Source: Enterococcus mundtii
GTDB taxonomy: Bacteria > Bacillota > Bacilli > Lactobacillales > Enterococcaceae
Direction of reading: 5' to 3'
Assembly: GCF_002813755.1 (NCBI RefSeq)
Contig: NZ_CP018061.1
Location: forward strand, 1,230,001 to 1,294,000
Length of the DNA stretch: 64,000 nucleotides
Shown here: in pieces, positions 33,023-41,402 of the stretch
Layout of the letters: the number at the start of each line of letters is the position of its first letter
Position numbering within the stretch: the stretch's first letter is position 1
Made by a program: the position numbers and the translations under genes
Notes under the pieces: generated by a model
Database searches by the model: none
What the model saw: the letters and a program-made list of their open reading frames with translations, nothing else
What the model was told of the DNA's origin: nothing

Positions 33023-33310
33023 TCAGGGAATAAATCGATAGGCGAATAACAGCCTAAAAAATCAGTACTAAGAATAGCTTTTTTTCTACGTCAGGCCTTT
33101 TCACATTGAAAAGATCGGATGTAGGGAATTTAGAAGAGGGTGTGACGGAAGCGCACAGCTCCAAGAATTAAGCAGCAACATACGAAAATAGCTTATCGTA
33201 TTTTTGGGTGTTGTTGCTTATTTTCTAAGGGCTGCTTCTGCCACACCATTTGTTTGATTATAGAGGACGAAGGTCATCATGCCTCTTTTTTGATTGATAA
33301 GGAGAATACA
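33023..33310 (+). other. Structured intergenic region between rnpB and ypsC
   Basis: No ORF of note. An imperfect hairpin (CTAC...CCTTTT with AAAAG...GTAG, about 33088-33124) is followed by GTGTG/CACA pairing near 33140-33160 and then by a strong terminator. It could be the rnpB 3' trailer, a small RNA or an enterococcal intergenic repeat. Confidence 0.4.
33169..33225 (+). terminator. Terminator hairpin downstream of rnpB
   Basis: AAGCAGCAACA pairs with TGTTGTTGCTT around an AT-rich inner stem, followed by ATTTTCT. It ends whatever transcript crosses the structured region after rnpB. Confidence 0.7.
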
Positions 33311-34480
33311 ATGGATAAAAATAGAGAATTCAATTTAATAGCGACAGCGGCAAGCGGGCTAGAAGCATTAGTAGGAAAAGAACTTAGAGATCTTGGCATC
33401 GAGTGCCAAGTCGAAAATGGTCGTGCGCGTTTCAAAGGAACGATGGAAACGATTGCTACAACAAATCTATGGTTACGTACAGCAGATCGCATCAAGATCG
33501 TCGTGGGTGAGTTTGATGCCCGTACGTTTGATGAGTTATTTGAGCAAGTCAAAGCGTTACCATGGGAAGACTACCTTCCGTTAGACGCCTCTTTCCCTGT
33601 TGCAGGAAAATCGATCAAATCGACGCTTTATAGTACACCAGACTGTCAAGCCATCACTAAGAAAGCAATTGTTGAAAGACTACGTACGTATTATCATCGT
33701 CCGTCTACTGTGCCGTTGACAGAAACCGGCGCACATTTCCAACTAGAAGTTGCTTTACTGAAAGATCATGTGTTAGTGACCCTTGATACGACTGGTCCAA
33801 GTTTATTCAAACGCGGTTATCGTTTAGAAAAAGGTGGTGCCCCATTAAAAGAAAATATGGCAGCAGCTTTAGTGATGTTGACGAACTGGCGAAAAGATCG
33901 TCCGTTTTATGATCCAGTTTGTGGTTCAGGAACACTGTGTATCGAAGCTGCACTGATCGGTCATAATATCGCCCCTGGTTTCAATCGTGAATTTGTGTGT
34001 GAGACGTGGGATTGGTTCGATCCGGCTATCATGGAAAAAGTTCGTGCAGCAGCAGAAGAACAGGCAGATTATGATATCGAATTAGATATCACTGGGTCTG
34101 ATATCAATGGTCAATTGATCGGTATCGCCAGAGCCAATGCGGAAGAGATCGGTTTAGGCGATTCCATCACCTTCCAACAACGGGCAGTGAAGGACTTCAA
34201 AACGGAAAAAGAATACGGCGTGATCGTTGCTAATCCCCCTTATGGTGAACGCTTAGGCGAAGAAGAATCCGTTCGTCGTCTCTACAAAGAAATGGGTGAG
34301 GTTTTCCGACCATTGAAAACGTGGAGTAAGTACATCTTGACAAGTGATTTGGCATTTGAAGAATTTTACGGACAAAAAGCAACAAAAAAACGTAAATTAT
34401 ACAATGGTGCATTGCGCACAGATCTGTTCCAATATTGGGGAACTCGTCCACCAAGAAAAGAACGGACTGAAAACGAATAA
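33311..34480 (+). CDS. ypsC: THUMP-domain 23S rRNA (guanine-N2) methyltransferase, RlmL/YpsC family
   Basis: SAM-dependent RNA methyltransferase of about 389 aa. It has an N-terminal ferredoxin-like and THUMP region (about 1-160), then a Rossmann methyltransferase domain with DPVCGSGTLCIEAAL (SAM site) and catalytic NPPYGERLG. The start is ATG 33311 with AAGGAG seven bases upstream; the in-frame upstream codons lack a site. The gene order gpsB-rnpB-ypsC is as in Bacillus. It corresponds to the N-terminal half of the fused E. coli RlmKL. Confidence 0.92.
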   Translation: MDKNREFNLIATAASGLEALVGKELRDLGIECQVENGRARFKGTMETIATTNLWLRTADRIKIVVGEFDARTFDELFEQVKALPWEDYLPLDASFPVAGKSIKSTLYSTPDCQAITKKAIVERLRTYYHRPSTVPLTETGAHFQLEVALLKDHVLVTLDTTGPSLFKRGYRLEKGGAPLKENMAAALVMLTNWRKDRPFYDPVCGSGTLCIEAALIGHNIAPGFNREFVCETWDWFDPAIMEKVRAAAEEQADYDIELDITGSDINGQLIGIARANAEEIGLGDSITFQQRAVKDFKTEKEYGVIVANPPYGERLGEEESVRRLYKEMGEVFRPLKTWSKYILTSDLAFEEFYGQKATKKRKLYNGALRTDLFQYWGTRPPRKERTENE

Positions 34481-34561
34481 CTAGGATATAAGTATGGACA
34501 CCTAAAAAACATGGTTGGGACTTTAAGACCTTTGACCCTATGATTTTTGGAGGAATTGAAA

Positions 34562-35026
34562 ATGAATGAACAAGCAAAAAAGTATTGGAAAGAATTTTGG
34601 CAAGGTGAACTCCCTCCAACAAATGTTACTGCAGAGCAGTGGGGTTGGGAAGGAACACCGATGGCAGATGAGTTGGCAGACTTGATTTTAAAGGGGATCA
34701 AAACGGCGTCATGTTCATCATACGATGAATGCCTGTATTACGATGAAGACCCTTTGTCTAAAATCGGAAGTTATACCATTGTTTTAAATAGTAAAGACGA
34801 ACCTGTAGGCATCATAAAATATACAGATATGACGATAATGCCGATGAATGAAGTAACAGAAGAAATTGCCCGTGCTGAGGGTGAGGGTGATTTGAGCTAT
34901 GATTACTGGTATAAAGTTCATAAAAAATTTTTTAGGGAATTAATGCCCCAAATTGGAAAAGAATTTTATGAAGAGATGCCCCTTGCTGTTGAACGGTTTG
35001 AATTAATCAACGCAAAGGAAATGTAG
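34562..35026 (+). CDS. ASCH-domain protein
   Basis: A 154-aa cytoplasmic protein of the ASCH (PUA-like) superfamily. It shows the characteristic LADLILKGIKTASCSSYDE segment, a central SYTIVLNSKDEPVGIIKYTDM strand pair, and DYWYKVHKKFFREL near the end. ASCH proteins are thought to bind RNA or modified nucleosides; some members hydrolyse N4-acetylcytidine, but I cannot say which applies here. The start is ATG 34562 after GGAGG. Confidence 0.85.
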   Translation: MNEQAKKYWKEFWQGELPPTNVTAEQWGWEGTPMADELADLILKGIKTASCSSYDECLYYDEDPLSKIGSYTIVLNSKDEPVGIIKYTDMTIMPMNEVTEEIARAEGEGDLSYDYWYKVHKKFFRELMPQIGKEFYEEMPLAVERFELINAKEM

Positions 35027-35089
35027 TAAATGTAAGTGAGCGATAACTATTGGATAAATGATAACTAGGATAAGTTGGAGGATTTTTGG

Positions 35090-36592
35090 ATGAATGAAAA
35101 GGAATTTTTGAAAGAAGTCAAAGAAATCGATTTAATGAGTCAAGCGTTAACAGTATTGGACTGGGATATCCAAACAGGTATGCCAGAAAAATCAAGTGAA
35201 GAACGCAGTGAAGTCAACAGTTATTTATATGGGCTATATTTCTCAAAAAAAGTCGGACCGAAAATCGCAGAAGCAATCGAATACTTCTCTGCGCACCCTG
35301 ACGAGTTGTCTGAAGTCGGAAAAACGGTTTTTGAGAAAGTCAAAGAAGACTATGAATTAGAGCATAAAGTACCGGAAGAATTGATGATTGCATTAACTTC
35401 TGCGACTTCTAAAGCCCACACAAAATGGCAAGAATCGCGTGAATCAAACCAATTTGCTGATTTTGAATCCGCGTTATCTGAGAACATCAAGATCACAAAA
35501 CAGTTGATCCCATATTGGCGTAAAGAGGAGAAAACAGACTATGATGTGCTGTTGAATCAATATGAGCCAGGAATGACTGTAGAGATCTTAGACCAAGTAT
35601 TTGACCAAGTCAAAGAAGGTATTATATCCATCCGTCAAGCCTTAGTCGAAAAAGGAACAGCACCCGAAACGGATTTTCTTTCACGTAAAATGACGAAGGA
35701 ACAACAAAAACGCTTTGTAGTCGGTGTGATCAAACAGTTAGGCTATGATTTTTCTAGAGGTCGCTTAGATGACACGATCCATCCATTTATGATCGGGATC
35801 AACCGTAATGATGTCCGCATCACGACACGTTGGAATGAAGAGGACTTCAAAATGGCAACGTTTGGAGTGATCCATGAAGCCGGACACGGGATGTATGAAC
35901 AAAATATTGATGAAAAATATACGTATACACCAGTAGGCGAAGGCACATCAATGGGCATCCATGAGTCGCAATCACTTTTCAATGAAATCATTGTCGGCAG
36001 CAACCGCAGTTTCTGGGAAAAGCAGTACCCATTCTTCCAAGAGTGTGCTGAAGGAACCTTTGATGATATTTCTTTTGATGATTTCTATCGTTCATTACAG
36101 TATACAAAAGCAAGCTTGATTCGGATCGAAGCAGACAGTTTGACGTATCCATTACACATCATTATACGTTATGAGATCGAAAAAATGATGTTCAATGAAG
36201 GGTTAGAAGTTGAGAAATTACCAGAAGTATGGAACCAAAAATATGAAGAGTATTTAGGTATCCGTCCAACAAACGATTTAGAAGGGATCTTGCAAGATGT
36301 CCATTGGTCAGGTGCAAGTTTTGGTTACTTCCCATCTTATGCGTTAGGATTCATGTATGCTGCACAATTATTACATGCAATGAAAAAAGATATCGCTGTT
36401 GATGAGATTTTAGCTTCTGATGATTACTCACCGATCAAAGAGTGGATGACAGAAAAAATCCATCAGTACGGCGCATCAAGAAAACCAAATCAATTGATCC
36501 AAGATGCGACAGGAGAAGCATTGAATCCGCAGTACTTGATCGATTTTATGCGAAAACTTTACTTTAGCGTTTATGGTGTTGAAGAAGTCTAA
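35090..36592 (+). CDS. Thermostable carboxypeptidase 1 (peptidase family M32)
   Basis: Cytoplasmic zinc carboxypeptidase that removes C-terminal residues from peptides. It is 500 aa, normal for M32. HEAGH (about residues 262-266) is followed by the family motifs GTSMGIHESQS (third ligand Glu) and IRPTNDLEGILQDVHWSGASFGYFPSYALG. The start is ATG 35090, preceded by TTGGAGG; an upstream in-frame TTG overlaps that site. Confidence 0.95.
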   Translation: MNEKEFLKEVKEIDLMSQALTVLDWDIQTGMPEKSSEERSEVNSYLYGLYFSKKVGPKIAEAIEYFSAHPDELSEVGKTVFEKVKEDYELEHKVPEELMIALTSATSKAHTKWQESRESNQFADFESALSENIKITKQLIPYWRKEEKTDYDVLLNQYEPGMTVEILDQVFDQVKEGIISIRQALVEKGTAPETDFLSRKMTKEQQKRFVVGVIKQLGYDFSRGRLDDTIHPFMIGINRNDVRITTRWNEEDFKMATFGVIHEAGHGMYEQNIDEKYTYTPVGEGTSMGIHESQSLFNEIIVGSNRSFWEKQYPFFQECAEGTFDDISFDDFYRSLQYTKASLIRIEADSLTYPLHIIIRYEIEKMMFNEGLEVEKLPEVWNQKYEEYLGIRPTNDLEGILQDVHWSGASFGYFPSYALGFMYAAQLLHAMKKDIAVDEILASDDYSPIKEWMTEKIHQYGASRKPNQLIQDATGEALNPQYLIDFMRKLYFSVYGVEEV

Positions 36593-36622
36593 AAAATTCT
36601 CTAATAGAAGGTGAAAGCGGCA

Positions 36623-37297
36623 GTGGATAAATTAAGTGAAATTGCTAACTACAGCATGGCACAATTGTCTTTGGATCGTTCAGGACATGGTGTGGACCAT
36701 ACGAATCGAGTAGTCGAACTTTCTCGACAAGTCCTTGAGACACTACCGCAAGCCGATTCTTTTATCACGCTGGCAGCGGCATATCTACACGATACGATCG
36801 ATGATAAAGTGGTCGAAGATGAAGAGCAAGCGAAAGAAGGACTCAGAGTCTTTTTGGCAAACATCGGAGTGGCAGAATCAGAGATTCATCAAATCTTTCA
36901 TATCATCGAAAATATGTCTTTTTCAAAAAGTTTGTCTGATAACGTCGAATTGTCCTTAGAAGGCAAGATCGTACAGGATGCAGATCGTTTAGAGGCGTTA
37001 GGTGCGATGGGTATCTTACGTACAGCATATTATGGAGGACATAAGGGGCATCCGATTTTTGACCCAGTTATCCAGCCAATCAATTATACGAACAAACAAG
37101 AGTATCGTAAAGGTTCGACAGTCATCAATCATTTTTATGAAAAATTGTTGTTACTGCCAGATCAAATGAATACGGAATTTGCGAAGCAAGAAGCAAAACG
37201 ACGTGAAGCGTTCATGCGTGAATTTCTAGAGGAGTTCTACAAAGAATGGTTTGTGGGCGAGGATTCACTTGATGCACAAACCTGGCGTAACCGATAA
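36623..37297 (+). CDS. HD-domain phosphohydrolase (YedJ/YpgQ-like)
   Basis: A metal-dependent phosphohydrolase of about 224 aa. Motifs are GHGVDHTNRVV (first His), AAAYLHDTIDD (HD pair) and IVQDADRLEALGAMGI (distal Asp), the pattern of the YpgQ/YedJ group, which acts on nucleotides or pyrophosphate. I prefer GTG 36623 because AGAAGG lies 11 bases upstream, while GTG 36611 abuts that site. It follows the M32 gene by 30 bases and may be co-transcribed with it. It ends before a hairpin repeat that probably terminates transcription. Confidence 0.9.
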   Translation: MDKLSEIANYSMAQLSLDRSGHGVDHTNRVVELSRQVLETLPQADSFITLAAAYLHDTIDDKVVEDEEQAKEGLRVFLANIGVAESEIHQIFHIIENMSFSKSLSDNVELSLEGKIVQDADRLEALGAMGILRTAYYGGHKGHPIFDPVIQPINYTNKQEYRKGSTVINHFYEKLLLLPDQMNTEFAKQEAKRREAFMREFLEEFYKEWFVGEDSLDAQTWRNR

Positions 37298-37352
37298 TTA
37301 AATCAAAAGACATGTCTTGACCATTCGTCCTCTTGCGTCATCTAAAATCAAA

Positions 37353-37475
37353 TAGACGGCGGGAACAGAAGGAAGTTCTTCGTAAAATAAGGCGTCATCC
37401 ACAAAAAGTTGAAAAACAATTTTCGTGGATAACGCCTTATTTTTTGAGGCTAAACACGTCTGTCTCGACCTCATC
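37353..37475 (+). repeat. Copy 1 of a ~120-bp palindromic interspersed repeat
   Basis: The centre is an imperfect hairpin (AATAAGGCGTCATCCAC and GTGGATAACGCCTTATT, 37386-37443). The flanks (GGCGGGAACAGAAG on the left, GGCTAAACAC on the right) recur in inverted order around 54176-54293. It lies between the converging HD-domain gene and a minus-strand membrane gene, and can act as a terminator for both. Confidence 0.85.
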
Positions 37476-37478
37476 TTT

Positions 37479-37805
37479 CTATTTGTTTTTTTTTCGAATT
37501 TGCTTGATCCTTAACAAAGCTCGGAAGATATTCAACAAAAATAATAAAGTAGCAATACCAATCGGTACCCAGATCAAATAGACAGAATAGCCAAGTTCTG
37601 CAGAAAGTTCTGCACTTGAAGTATGTGAAAGCTCAGAGAGTGCTTGTTGCCATGTCTGTAGGTTGAAAACAAGCATAAAGCCTGCGATGATCAATAGAAT
37701 AAAGCCTAAGTAATGGATCGATGTCCGCTTACGAATCAATGCAAAGACTAAATACAGAATAAGTAAAAATGCTGGAACACCAAATACAAAATAAATATTA
37801 AGCAA
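37479..37805 (-). CDS. Small membrane protein, unknown function
   Basis: About 108 aa with three predicted membrane segments and a basic C-terminus (RIKQIRKKNK). The start is probably TTG at 37803-37805: GAGGAGG on the minus strand lies nine bases before it, whereas the longer ATG-initiated versions would begin at or before that ribosome binding site. I do not recognise the family. It is divergent from the VanZ/RDD gene. Confidence 0.6.
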   Translation of the reverse strand: MLNIYFVFGVPAFLLILYLVFALIRKRTSIHYLGFILLIIAGFMLVFNLQTWQQALSELSHTSSAELSAELGYSVYLIWVPIGIATLLFLLNIFRALLRIKQIRKKNK

Positions 37806-37932
37806 AATGAATCGCCTCCTCATAATAATCATACTTCAATTGATAGGAATTTAAAAATAATTTAGTCATTACTTGCATTCTTTTCACCAATATTGCTAAG
37901 ATAACTGTATTCAAAGGAGGTCTTTTTGTTTT

Positions 37933-39078
37933 ATGGCAAGTTATATCGAGCCGATTCGTTTTGCGTTGATTGTCTTTCCTTTTCTCGCATTGGCGATTTC
38001 TGCTATCTTTTTTATTTATGAATACCGAAAGTATGGAACGTTTCTCCTAACTAGAGCGGTCATTTTATATTCATTTGTCTTTTATCTATTATGTGCTTAC
38101 TTTTTAGTGATTTTACCTTTACCTACTAAGGAAGCTGTTGCGCAAATGACAGGTCCAAAAATGGAATTACACCTATTTGCGTCTTGGGAGAACTTCAGAG
38201 CGAATACAGTCCTCGTCTTGTCCGATCCGAGTACCTATTTACCTGCGATGCGACAAAGTGTTTTTTTAGAGCCATTATTCAATGTCTTTTTACTTTTACC
38301 GTTTGGCATCTATTTAAGGTATTATTTCCGACTGTCCTTTGTCAAAACGGTCTTTGCAAGTTTCTGCCTCTCTCTATTTTTTGAGTTGACACAATTAACA
38401 GGTCTTTACTTTATCTATCCACGTCCGTATCGATTATTCGATGTCAATGATTTACTAACGAATACATTTGGCGGAATGCTTGGCTATCTTGTGACGCCAA
38501 TCTTTACGTTTATGTTGCCAACAAGAGCGAGAATGGATGAAGTATCGTATGAAAAAGGCAAGACAGTCTCTTTGACACGCCGTCTGCTTGCCTATTTGAT
38601 CGATTGGTTTTTCTTATCTATTTGTTCGTCGATCATCGGATTGGTAGCCGGATTATCGTTTGGAAGTAGCGAGTTCACTTCCTACAGTTGGTGGTTGTTC
38701 GTGCAAGTCTTTCTATATTTCATGATCCTTCCTTTCTTAACGAATGGCAGAACACTTGGAAAAAAAATCGTCCGGATCAAGCTAGTTGAAGATGGCAGAG
38801 AACGAATCAGATTTCGTGCGTTGTTCATTCGCTATGCGTATCTCTATTTCTTGTTTTATGGGCTAGGCTGGTTGAGTCAATTAGTTGGTCCAGTCATCAA
38901 TCAAGCGACTGGTGTCACACAGATGAGTGCAGTGTTCATTTTCTTATGTACCTTGGTCGCACAGTTCATTTTCGGTCTGAATCTATTCTTATCTTTTATC
39001 CGCAAAAAGAGAGTTTTATTCTATGAGAAAGCGAGTCATACTTACACGATCAGTACGATCAAAGATAGAAAAGCCTGA
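37933..39078 (+). CDS. VanZ-like / RDD-domain integral membrane protein
   Basis: A 381-aa protein. The N-terminal half is VanZ-like with four to five membrane segments; FFELTQLTGLYFIYPRPYRLFDVNDLLTN contains the family's conserved FDVNDLxxNTxG core. The C-terminal half is an RDD-type domain (LLAYLIDWFF ... GRTLGKKIVRIKLV) with further membrane segments. VanZ homologues affect teicoplanin or antimicrobial susceptibility in some bacteria, but most VanZ-RDD fusions have no known role. The start is ATG after AAAGGAGG. Confidence 0.9.
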   Translation: MASYIEPIRFALIVFPFLALAISAIFFIYEYRKYGTFLLTRAVILYSFVFYLLCAYFLVILPLPTKEAVAQMTGPKMELHLFASWENFRANTVLVLSDPSTYLPAMRQSVFLEPLFNVFLLLPFGIYLRYYFRLSFVKTVFASFCLSLFFELTQLTGLYFIYPRPYRLFDVNDLLTNTFGGMLGYLVTPIFTFMLPTRARMDEVSYEKGKTVSLTRRLLAYLIDWFFLSICSSIIGLVAGLSFGSSEFTSYSWWLFVQVFLYFMILPFLTNGRTLGKKIVRIKLVEDGRERIRFRALFIRYAYLYFLFYGLGWLSQLVGPVINQATGVTQMSAVFIFLCTLVAQFIFGLNLFLSFIRKKRVLFYEKASHTYTISTIKDRKA

Positions 39079-39105
39079 CCTTTTCAAGCAAAATAAGCAA
39101 ATTTA

Positions 39106-39114
39106 TGGTATAAT
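39106..39114 (+). promoter_or_regulatory. Extended -10 promoter element for cshB
   Basis: TGGTATAAT fits the extended -10 pattern (TG-n-TATAAT), 39 bases before the cshB start. The -35 region is weak, as is usual for extended -10 promoters. Confidence 0.65.
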
Positions 39115-39153
39115 TCCAAAGTCGTGAAAAATACAAAGAGAAGAGGTGTCGAA

Positions 39154-40503
39154 ATGAGTCATTTTAAACAATTCAATTTTCATCCGTTTATCAACGAAGC
39201 GTTAGCAGAAAAAGGGTTCCAACAACCAACAGAAGTGCAAGAACGATTGATTCCTTTGATTTTAAAAGGGAAAAATATCATCGGACAATCACAAACTGGT
39301 TCAGGAAAAACGCATACGTTTCTTTTGCCTCTATTTCAAAAAATCAATGCCAATAAAGAAGAAGTCCAAGTGGTGATCACAGCACCAAGTCGTGAACTGG
39401 CGACACAGATCTATGAAGCTGCTGTTCAAATCGCTAAGTTTTCCGATCCAGAGATTCGCGTATCGAATTTTGTCGGCGGAACAGACAAACAACGTCAATT
39501 AAATCGCTTGAATCACCAACAACCGCAAATCGTTGTCGGTACACCAGGGCGTATCCTTGACATGATGAATGAGCAAGCTTTAAAGATCCATACAGCCTTT
39601 GCTTTCATCGTGGATGAAGCAGATATGACCTTAGATATGGGATTCCTGAATGAAGTTGATCAAATCGCTAGCCGCTTGCCAGAAAAATTACAATTTTTAG
39701 TTTTCTCAGCAACGATTCCAGAAAAATTACGCCCATTCTTGCGTAAATATATGGAAAATCCAATCATCGAAGAAATCAAGCCAAAAGCAGTGATCTCAGA
39801 AGATATCGAGAATTGGTTAGTTTCAACAAAAGGAAAAGATAAGAATCAAACGATCTATCAATTACTGACGATCGGGCATCCTTATTTAGCAATCGTCTTT
39901 GCAAACACGAAACAACATGTAGATGAAATCGCTGATTACTTGAAAAACCAAGGACTGAAAATAGCGAAGATCCATGGAGATATCACTCCTCGTGAACGTA
40001 AGCGTGTGATGCGCCAAGTGCAAAACTTAGAGTATCAATATGTAGTTGCGACAGACTTAGCTGCTCGTGGTATTGATATCGAAGGTGTTTCTCATGTCAT
40101 CAATGCGGAGGTTCCAGAAGATCTAGATTTCTTTATCCACCGTGTCGGTCGTACTGGTAGAAATGGCTTAAAAGGAACAGCGATCACTTTATATGCACCA
40201 AGTGATGAGCCATTGATCGAAGGCATCGAAAAAATCGGGGTTGTCTTTGAGCCAATGGAAATCAAAAATGGTGAAATCGTTAAAACCTATGACCGTAACC
40301 GTCGGACGAAACGAGAAAAATCAAAAGATAGTCTTGACCCAACACTGATTGGTTTAGTCAAAAAGAAAAAGAAAAAGATCAAACCTGGTTACAAGAAAAA
40401 AATCGACTGGGCAATTGCGGAGAAAAATAAAAAAGACCGTAAGATCGAAAAACGTCAACAAACGCGTACAGCCAGAAAAAATAAAAAGAATTCCAACAAA
40501 TAA
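39154..40503 (+). CDS. cshB: DEAD-box RNA helicase CshB
   Basis: ATP-dependent RNA helicase of 449 aa (cold adaptation, ribosome biogenesis and RNA turnover in Firmicutes). Motifs are PTEVQERLIPLI (Q), QTGSGKT (I), PSRELATQ (Ia), TPGRI (Ib), VDEADM (II), SAT (III), ATDLAARGIDI (V) and HRVGRTGR (VI). The C-terminus is a Lys/Arg-rich tail that binds RNA. I start at ATG 39154, preceded by AGAGGTG, rather than at the upstream GTG 39124. A strong terminator follows the gene. Confidence 0.93.
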   Translation: MSHFKQFNFHPFINEALAEKGFQQPTEVQERLIPLILKGKNIIGQSQTGSGKTHTFLLPLFQKINANKEEVQVVITAPSRELATQIYEAAVQIAKFSDPEIRVSNFVGGTDKQRQLNRLNHQQPQIVVGTPGRILDMMNEQALKIHTAFAFIVDEADMTLDMGFLNEVDQIASRLPEKLQFLVFSATIPEKLRPFLRKYMENPIIEEIKPKAVISEDIENWLVSTKGKDKNQTIYQLLTIGHPYLAIVFANTKQHVDEIADYLKNQGLKIAKIHGDITPRERKRVMRQVQNLEYQYVVATDLAARGIDIEGVSHVINAEVPEDLDFFIHRVGRTGRNGLKGTAITLYAPSDEPLIEGIEKIGVVFEPMEIKNGEIVKTYDRNRRTKREKSKDSLDPTLIGLVKKKKKKIKPGYKKKIDWAIAEKNKKDRKIEKRQQTRTARKNKKNSNK

Positions 40504-40538
40504 AAGCAGTCATGAGCGAATCACGCTGCCCTTGACTA

Positions 40539-40594
40539 TCAGCCCCAAAAACCTAAATAGTAAATCTATTTTTGGTTTTGGGGCTGATTTTTTT
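40539..40594. terminator. Bidirectional terminator between cshB and the GNAT gene
   Basis: TCAGCCCCAAAAACC pairs with GGTTTTGGGGCTGA, followed by a T8 tract on the plus strand. The converging genes on both sides make it useful to each. Confidence 0.85.
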
Positions 40595-40613
40595 TATGAA
40601 TAAACAGTTTATA

Positions 40614-41042
40614 TTAGGAGAACTGTTTTCGCATCTGTTGACAAAGGATACCGTCTTCGATCAGTGGGTCTGAGAAACTCTGATAGCCTTGCTTTTCGTA
40701 GAAAGGAACGGCGGGGAGCTCTGCAATCAAATAGATTTCTTTGAATGCTTCATTTATTGCTCGTTTTTCTGCCAATTGAAGCATTTCTCTGCCAATCCCA
40801 CGTTTGCGCCAGTCTTTTGCGACACAAAAACGATCAAATTGGATTTGCTCATCGCTTTGTTTTTGGTAACGCAAGGTAGCAATTGGCTGTTCGTTATGGA
40901 TCATGACAAGGTTCGGGTAATAGGCATCCTTACCGTCAAATTCTAAATGAGCAGGTATTTCTTGCTCTAACACGAATACGTCATAACGTAAAACGTAACT
41001 GCTGGCTTTTATCCATTCTTCGGTTCCAAAATACGTTTCCAT
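40614..41042 (-). CDS. GNAT-family N-acetyltransferase
   Basis: A 142-aa acetyl-CoA-dependent acetyltransferase of the ElaA/YjcF type. It starts METYFGTEEWIKASSYVLRY with the FVLEQEIPAHLEFDGKD segment. The acetyl-CoA loop is RKRGIGREMLQLAEKRA, and VPFYEKQGYQSFSDPLIEDGI follows. The substrate is not predictable. It has AAAGGAGG upstream on the minus strand and is convergent with cshB. Confidence 0.9.
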   Translation of the reverse strand: METYFGTEEWIKASSYVLRYDVFVLEQEIPAHLEFDGKDAYYPNLVMIHNEQPIATLRYQKQSDEQIQFDRFCVAKDWRKRGIGREMLQLAEKRAINEAFKEIYLIAELPAVPFYEKQGYQSFSDPLIEDGILCQQMRKQFS

Positions 41043-41123
41043 TATTTTGCCTCCTTTTGGATTCTTTCTTGATTATAGCAAGGAAAACGTAGACCGCAAA
41101 CAATGAAAAATCAAAAAGTAGGA

Positions 41124-41152
41124 TTGACAGCATCGCTAAGAATACGTATACT
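41124..41152 (+). promoter_or_regulatory. Promoter of the alaS T-box transcript
   Basis: Consensus TTGACA (41124-41129) and TATACT (41147-41152) with a 17-base spacer. Transcription would start near 41160, giving a leader of about 240 bases. Confidence 0.85.
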
Positions 41153-41159
41153 GATAAAG

Positions 41160-41400
41160 TACAAAAAGGACATAGTTTGTTTTAGACTGACTCACAGAAA
41201 ATTCTTTCTCGGCTGAAAAAAGAATAGTCACTGTTCAAACTGCTCCCTTTTTCAATTTGATAGAAATATCAACGCGACTCAGCGTTAACGAGTTTAAGAG
41301 GTAATGAGTAAACATCATTGCAATCAAGGTGGTACCGCGAGTTTTCGTCCTTGGCTGTAATGGTGTTTTTTGTCGTTTATTATGTAGAAAGAAGGTAAAA
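41160..41400 (+). promoter_or_regulatory. T-box leader controlling alaS
   Basis: Uncharged-tRNA sensor. The T-box sequence AAGGTGGTACCGCG is at 41326-41339, followed by GTTTTCGTCC and a T-rich stretch that can form the competing terminator. The upstream part contains the usual GAATAG-type stem I element. A GCT triplet in ACTGCTCCC (about 41237-41247) is a candidate alanine specifier but is not verified. The leader should allow read-through into alaS when tRNA-Ala is uncharged. Confidence 0.93.
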
Positions 41401-41402
41401 CA

